From NCBI RefSeq assembly GCF_024181385.1, contig NZ_CP051305.1:930001-994000 (forward strand): 64,000 bases of DNA, in the 5' to 3' direction. Shown here piece by piece: positions 61,498 through 64,000 of the stretch; positions within the stretch are counted from its first letter, which is position 1, and each line of letters begins with the position of its first letter. The stretch comes from Treponema sp. OMZ 798 (GTDB taxonomy: Bacteria; Spirochaetota; Spirochaetia; Treponematales; Treponemataceae). Below the pieces are notes generated by a model. It made no database searches and was not told the DNA's origin. It was given only the letters and a program-made list of their open reading frames with translations. The position numbers and the translations under genes were made by a program.

Positions 61498-61812
61498 ATG
61501 GGTAAAACTGTTATAAGTGAAAATCGTCGTTTTGAATGGGATGAAGAAAAGAATGAAATCAACTGTAAAAAACATGGTTTCGGGTTTGAAGAGATAACGG
61601 ATGTCTTTGATGATCCATATTTTCTTGTCCGATATGATAAAAATCATTCTGTTGATGAAGAAAGATGGAATGGTATAGGTTGTATAAATGGAATGTTGGT
61701 TCTTGTAACTACTTTTACGGAACGTGAACGAATTAGAATTATTTCAGCTCAAAGAGCAGATAATGATTTGAAGGAGGTCTATTATGATTACATCAAAAAA
61801 ATTAACGGCTGA
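61498..61812 (+). CDS. brnT: BrnT family toxin, copy 3
   Basis: Identical to the copies at 15910 and 51044. Only the attC at the end of this cassette differs. Confidence 0.88.
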   Translation: MGKTVISENRRFEWDEEKNEINCKKHGFGFEEITDVFDDPYFLVRYDKNHSVDEERWNGIGCINGMLVLVTTFTERERIRIISAQRADNDLKEVYYDYIKKING

Positions 61813-62056
61813 ACGAATTGCAGAAATTGAGAAATTCCCTATTACCTATGATGAAGATTCTCCGAAATTCTCAAAGGAAGAATTACAGGAATTTGTTCCG
61901 TATCATAAAGAGTATTTCGACATAACACCAAAAAAGGTATCAATTTCATTTAAAATTGATGCTGATATTCTTGCAATGATGAAGGCAACTGGTAAAGGTT
62001 ATCAGACAAGAATAAACAAATGTCTTAGAGATGCTGTTTTCGAAGGTAGATTTTAA
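61784..62056 (+). CDS. brnA: BrnA-like antitoxin, copy 3
   Basis: Identical to the copies at 16196 and 51330. Confidence 0.87.
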   Translation: MITSKKLTAERIAEIEKFPITYDEDSPKFSKEELQEFVPYHKEYFDITPKKVSISFKIDADILAMMKATGKGYQTRINKCLRDAVFEGRF

Positions 62057-62122
62057 CCTAACACCCGCTTCAACGCTGACAAACGGGACTGAGCCCGTTT
62101 GCAGGTTAAGCGGATGTTATGT
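62056..62122 (+). other. attC 44 (hybrid)
   Basis: R'' ACCTAAC, left arm CGCTTCAACGCTG (one inserted G), loop AAACGGG/CCCGTTT like attC 12, R' GTTATGT. The other two BrnTA copies have the usual loop. Confidence 0.88.
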
Positions 62123-62155
62123 GGACTGCCCTTCGGGCAGCAAAAGGAAGAATTT

Positions 62156-62962
62156 GTGAAAGTAAAAATAATGTTATTCTTTTTTACTATTACTCTTATT
62201 TCTTGTATAGAAAAATCTGCAAATGACTTATTTGAAAGTTTTGTGCAGAAAGAATCTAATGAAAAATATCTTGTATTAAAAACAGCTGATTTAAACCCTA
62301 CGGAATCACTAGACGGTAATTACCTGAAAATAATAGAAAACCACGGCAATACAAATTATTTACTTGAAAAAGCCGAATCAATAAAAGAAACAAAATATTG
62401 TATTCCCAATTTGGTTTGTCCGATGACAGAGGGTGATATTGCTGTTTGTATGCTCATCGACATGTATCAAATGTCCGATAATTATTTTGAAACTGTAATG
62501 TATGAAAATATAAAAAGAAAAACGGATAGTGCTAAAGATTTTTGGGATTATATTCATGCTTCCGAAAATAATCGAAAAGAAATCATTCGGAAAATTACGG
62601 AATGGATTATGATTTATAAAAGTAGTGATTTATTATTACCTTGGACTGAAGACGAAATTATCAATCATCGCTTTGAACTTATATCGGATACTAAAATAGA
62701 AACTTTTGTATTTCATCAAACAGATGATGAAATACAGATAGTAGATTGTATTTATGATAAAAAAGATTCTTTTGTTACAGGTCCAATTGAATATTGGTGT
62801 ATAGAAAACGGTTTACTTTGTATTTATCAGGATGAAAATATGCTTTTCAAGAAACGAATTATAATCGGTAAAATTCGAATTGATGAAGAAAAAGAGATTT
62901 TATATGCCTATAGAAATAATAAAAAGATTGAATATAAATATACAAAAAATAAAAGCACCTAA
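62156..62962 (+). CDS. lipoprotein of unknown function, copy 2 of cassette 8
   Basis: Identical to 21970-22776, including GTG start, AGGAAG and lipobox LISC. Stop in attC 45. Confidence 0.7.
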   Translation: MKVKIMLFFFTITLISCIEKSANDLFESFVQKESNEKYLVLKTADLNPTESLDGNYLKIIENHGNTNYLLEKAESIKETKYCIPNLVCPMTEGDIAVCMLIDMYQMSDNYFETVMYENIKRKTDSAKDFWDYIHASENNRKEIIRKITEWIMIYKSSDLLLPWTEDEIINHRFELISDTKIETFVFHQTDDEIQIVDCIYDKKDSFVTGPIEYWCIENGLLCIYQDENMLFKKRIIIGKIRIDEEKEILYAYRNNKKIEYKYTKNKST

Positions 62963-63021
62963 CACTCGCTTCAACCTGACATTGCGGACGAGCCGCAAAG
63001 CAGGTTAAGCGAATGTTAGGT
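62957..63021 (+). other. attC 45
   Basis: R'' ACCTAAC (same mismatch with own head GTTATGT as attC 8); R' GTTAGGT. Confidence 0.9.
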
Positions 63022-63103
63022 TGACCTGCCTACGGCAGGCAGGTGCGGAACCGACCTATAACATTTATTTCGATCTAAAAATAAATATTATAGGAGAAAT
63101 TTT
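63022..63103 (+). promoter_or_regulatory. class 2 structured leader (cassette 46)
   Basis: CCTATAA/TTATAGG and ATTTATTT/AAATAAAT as in cassette 6, with an extra A opposite the bulged C. Confidence 0.6.
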
Positions 63104-63445
63104 ATGGACGAATTTGTAGAACGCCTTGCAGGTATAGGAATCCCAGCATTGATTTTTATAATCGTAATGAGTAGTACTGGTCTTGTAGGGGCCGCAGCAG
63201 TAACAGCGACATTGGCGTTACTTGGACCTGTTGGAATGATAGGTGGAGTTATAACATTAATAGTTATAGGAGCTGGTTCTTCAGTAATAGCCAAATATGG
63301 ATATGAAGCTATTATTTCTGCAACTTGTAAAAAAATCATGGAAAAAGAACATCTTTCAAAAGATGATATGTGTGCAAGGATAGATTCATATTATATTACT
63401 AAAGGTTTACGAGAAAAAATAAAAGCAAAAATTAGAGAATCATAA
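63104..63445 (+). CDS. glycine-rich hydrophobic protein, cassette 46
   Basis: 113 residues; a long hydrophobic Gly/Ala/Val region (IPALIFIIVMSSTGLVGAAAVTATLALLGPVGMIGGVITLIVIGAGSSVI) and a basic helical tail. It differs in sequence from the cassette 6 protein but has the same layout and leader. Function unknown; a membrane-acting role is possible. Confidence 0.7.
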   Translation: MDEFVERLAGIGIPALIFIIVMSSTGLVGAAAVTATLALLGPVGMIGGVITLIVIGAGSSVIAKYGYEAIISATCKKIMEKEHLSKDDMCARIDSYYITKGLREKIKAKIRES

Positions 63446-63457
63446 GTTTTAAGTTTT

Positions 63458-63493
63458 CTCCCTATGATTATGTAAAAATTCATAGGGAGTTTT
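63458..63493 (+). terminator. terminator of cassette 46
   Basis: CTCCCTATGA pairs with TCATAGGGAG, followed by TTTT. Confidence 0.75.
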
Positions 63494-63555
63494 ACTGTAA
63501 GAAAGTATTTTCTATCACGGCTTACGCATGAAAAAAAATAGCCGATATTTAAAGT

Positions 63556-64000
63556 ATGAAAACATTAAAAGAATATTTTAACGAACTTAATGATAATCGT
63601 CAGTCGGGCAAAGTAAAACATCTAATCAGCGAAATATTGGTAATAGCACTGTGTGCTGTTTGTAGCGGAGTTCAAACTGTATTTGAAATAGGGGAATTTG
63701 CCGAAGTAAAAAAGGATTGGCTAAAAAATGAGGTAGGACTCTTGTTAGAAAATGGAGTTCCTTCGCACGACACCATAGGAAGAGTCCTTGCGATGATTAA
63801 TCCCAAACAATTTCAAAGCCTTTTTATCTCGTGGATTGAACAATCCCTTAATATTCCAACAGGTTCATACATTCATATTGATGGAAAAACATTACGTGGA
63901 AGTGCAAGTGAACAAAGTAGAGGTATTCATTTGGTAAGTGCATTCGCTCACGAAGCGGGAGTTGTACTAGGACAAATAAAATGTGCTGAAAAATCGAATG
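63556..64000 (+). mobile_element. ISAs1-family transposase gene (5' part, runs off the window)
   Basis: The frame starts MKTLKEYFNELNDNRQSGKVKHLISEILVIALCAVCSGV, continues VPSHDTIGRVLAMINPKQFQSLFISWI and reaches the catalytic core IHIDGKTLRGSASEQSRGIHLVSAF, typical of ISAs1/H-repeat transposases. The left end of the element is probably between 63500 and 63540 (TTCTATCACGGCTTACGCATG), but no partner repeat is visible. It sits where attC 46 would be expected. Confidence 0.85.

Noticed and set aside
1..64000. tRNA or rRNA genes
   Set aside because: No cloverleaf with a T-loop GTTCRANYC context or rRNA-like conserved stretch was recognised; GTTCC in terminator loops is not within tRNA-like stems.

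Overview
The window looks like chromosome of an oral spirochete, most likely Treponema denticola or a close relative. It is AT-rich, carries spirochete-type genes, and has an integron whose integrase points the same way as its cassettes, an arrangement already reported for T. denticola. Species assignment is inference; no 16S rRNA is present.

Region 1 (1-13.6 kb) is ordinary chromosome. It holds ruvC-ruvA, an Rpn/PD-(D/E)XK nuclease gene, a leftward operon (PadR regulator, HAAS/DUF1700 and DUF4097 membrane or surface proteins), a secreted DUF2147 protein, and a leftward nrdG operon led by a 97-residue mini-NrdD. The nrdG promoter has an NrdR box exactly filling the -35/-10 spacer. A rightward five-gene operon follows: ABC ATPase, two FtsX-type permeases, a LolA-like periplasmic protein and an outer-membrane protein. 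Together these look like an envelope lipid or lipoprotein export route.

Region 2 (13.6-15.64 kb) contains intergenic inverted-repeat elements, the integron integrase intI (421 aa, with an extra N-terminal domain), and the attI junction. A near-consensus promoter (Pc candidate) lies in the attI region and reads into the array.

Region 3 (15.64-63.5 kb) is a cassette array with 45 attC sites and 46 cassettes, all on the + strand. Contents include: three copies of a BrnT/BrnA toxin-antitoxin cassette plus a fourth divergent BrnTA, two copies of a glycine-rich protein plus PIN-toxin cassette, a further toxin-antitoxin pair, and enzymes (VOC, TfoX-like, SAM methyltransferase, Nudix, HIT, alpha/beta hydrolase, flavodoxin, C45 peptidase-like). 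There are many lipoproteins and secreted proteins, a 4.5-kb cassette with a D12 adenine methyltransferase, HerA and NurA (a candidate defence system), and a SEFIR/TIR-type effector cassette. About a quarter of the cassettes carry little or no coding sequence and consist wholly or partly of one AT-rich element built from roughly 100-bp tandem units with three dyads each.

Three architectures cross the whole array. (i) Almost every cassette begins GTTA-N4-GAY followed at once by a short perfect hairpin whose sequence differs between cassettes. (ii) Two related leader RNAs precede otherwise unrelated genes and form stems that cover the ribosome-binding site; paired substitutions between copies support the fold. 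(iii) The outer attC 7-mer usually matches the cassette's own first 7 bases, which lets fused or hybrid cassettes be recognised where it does not. An ISAs1-family transposase gene starts at 63.56 kb and runs off the window.
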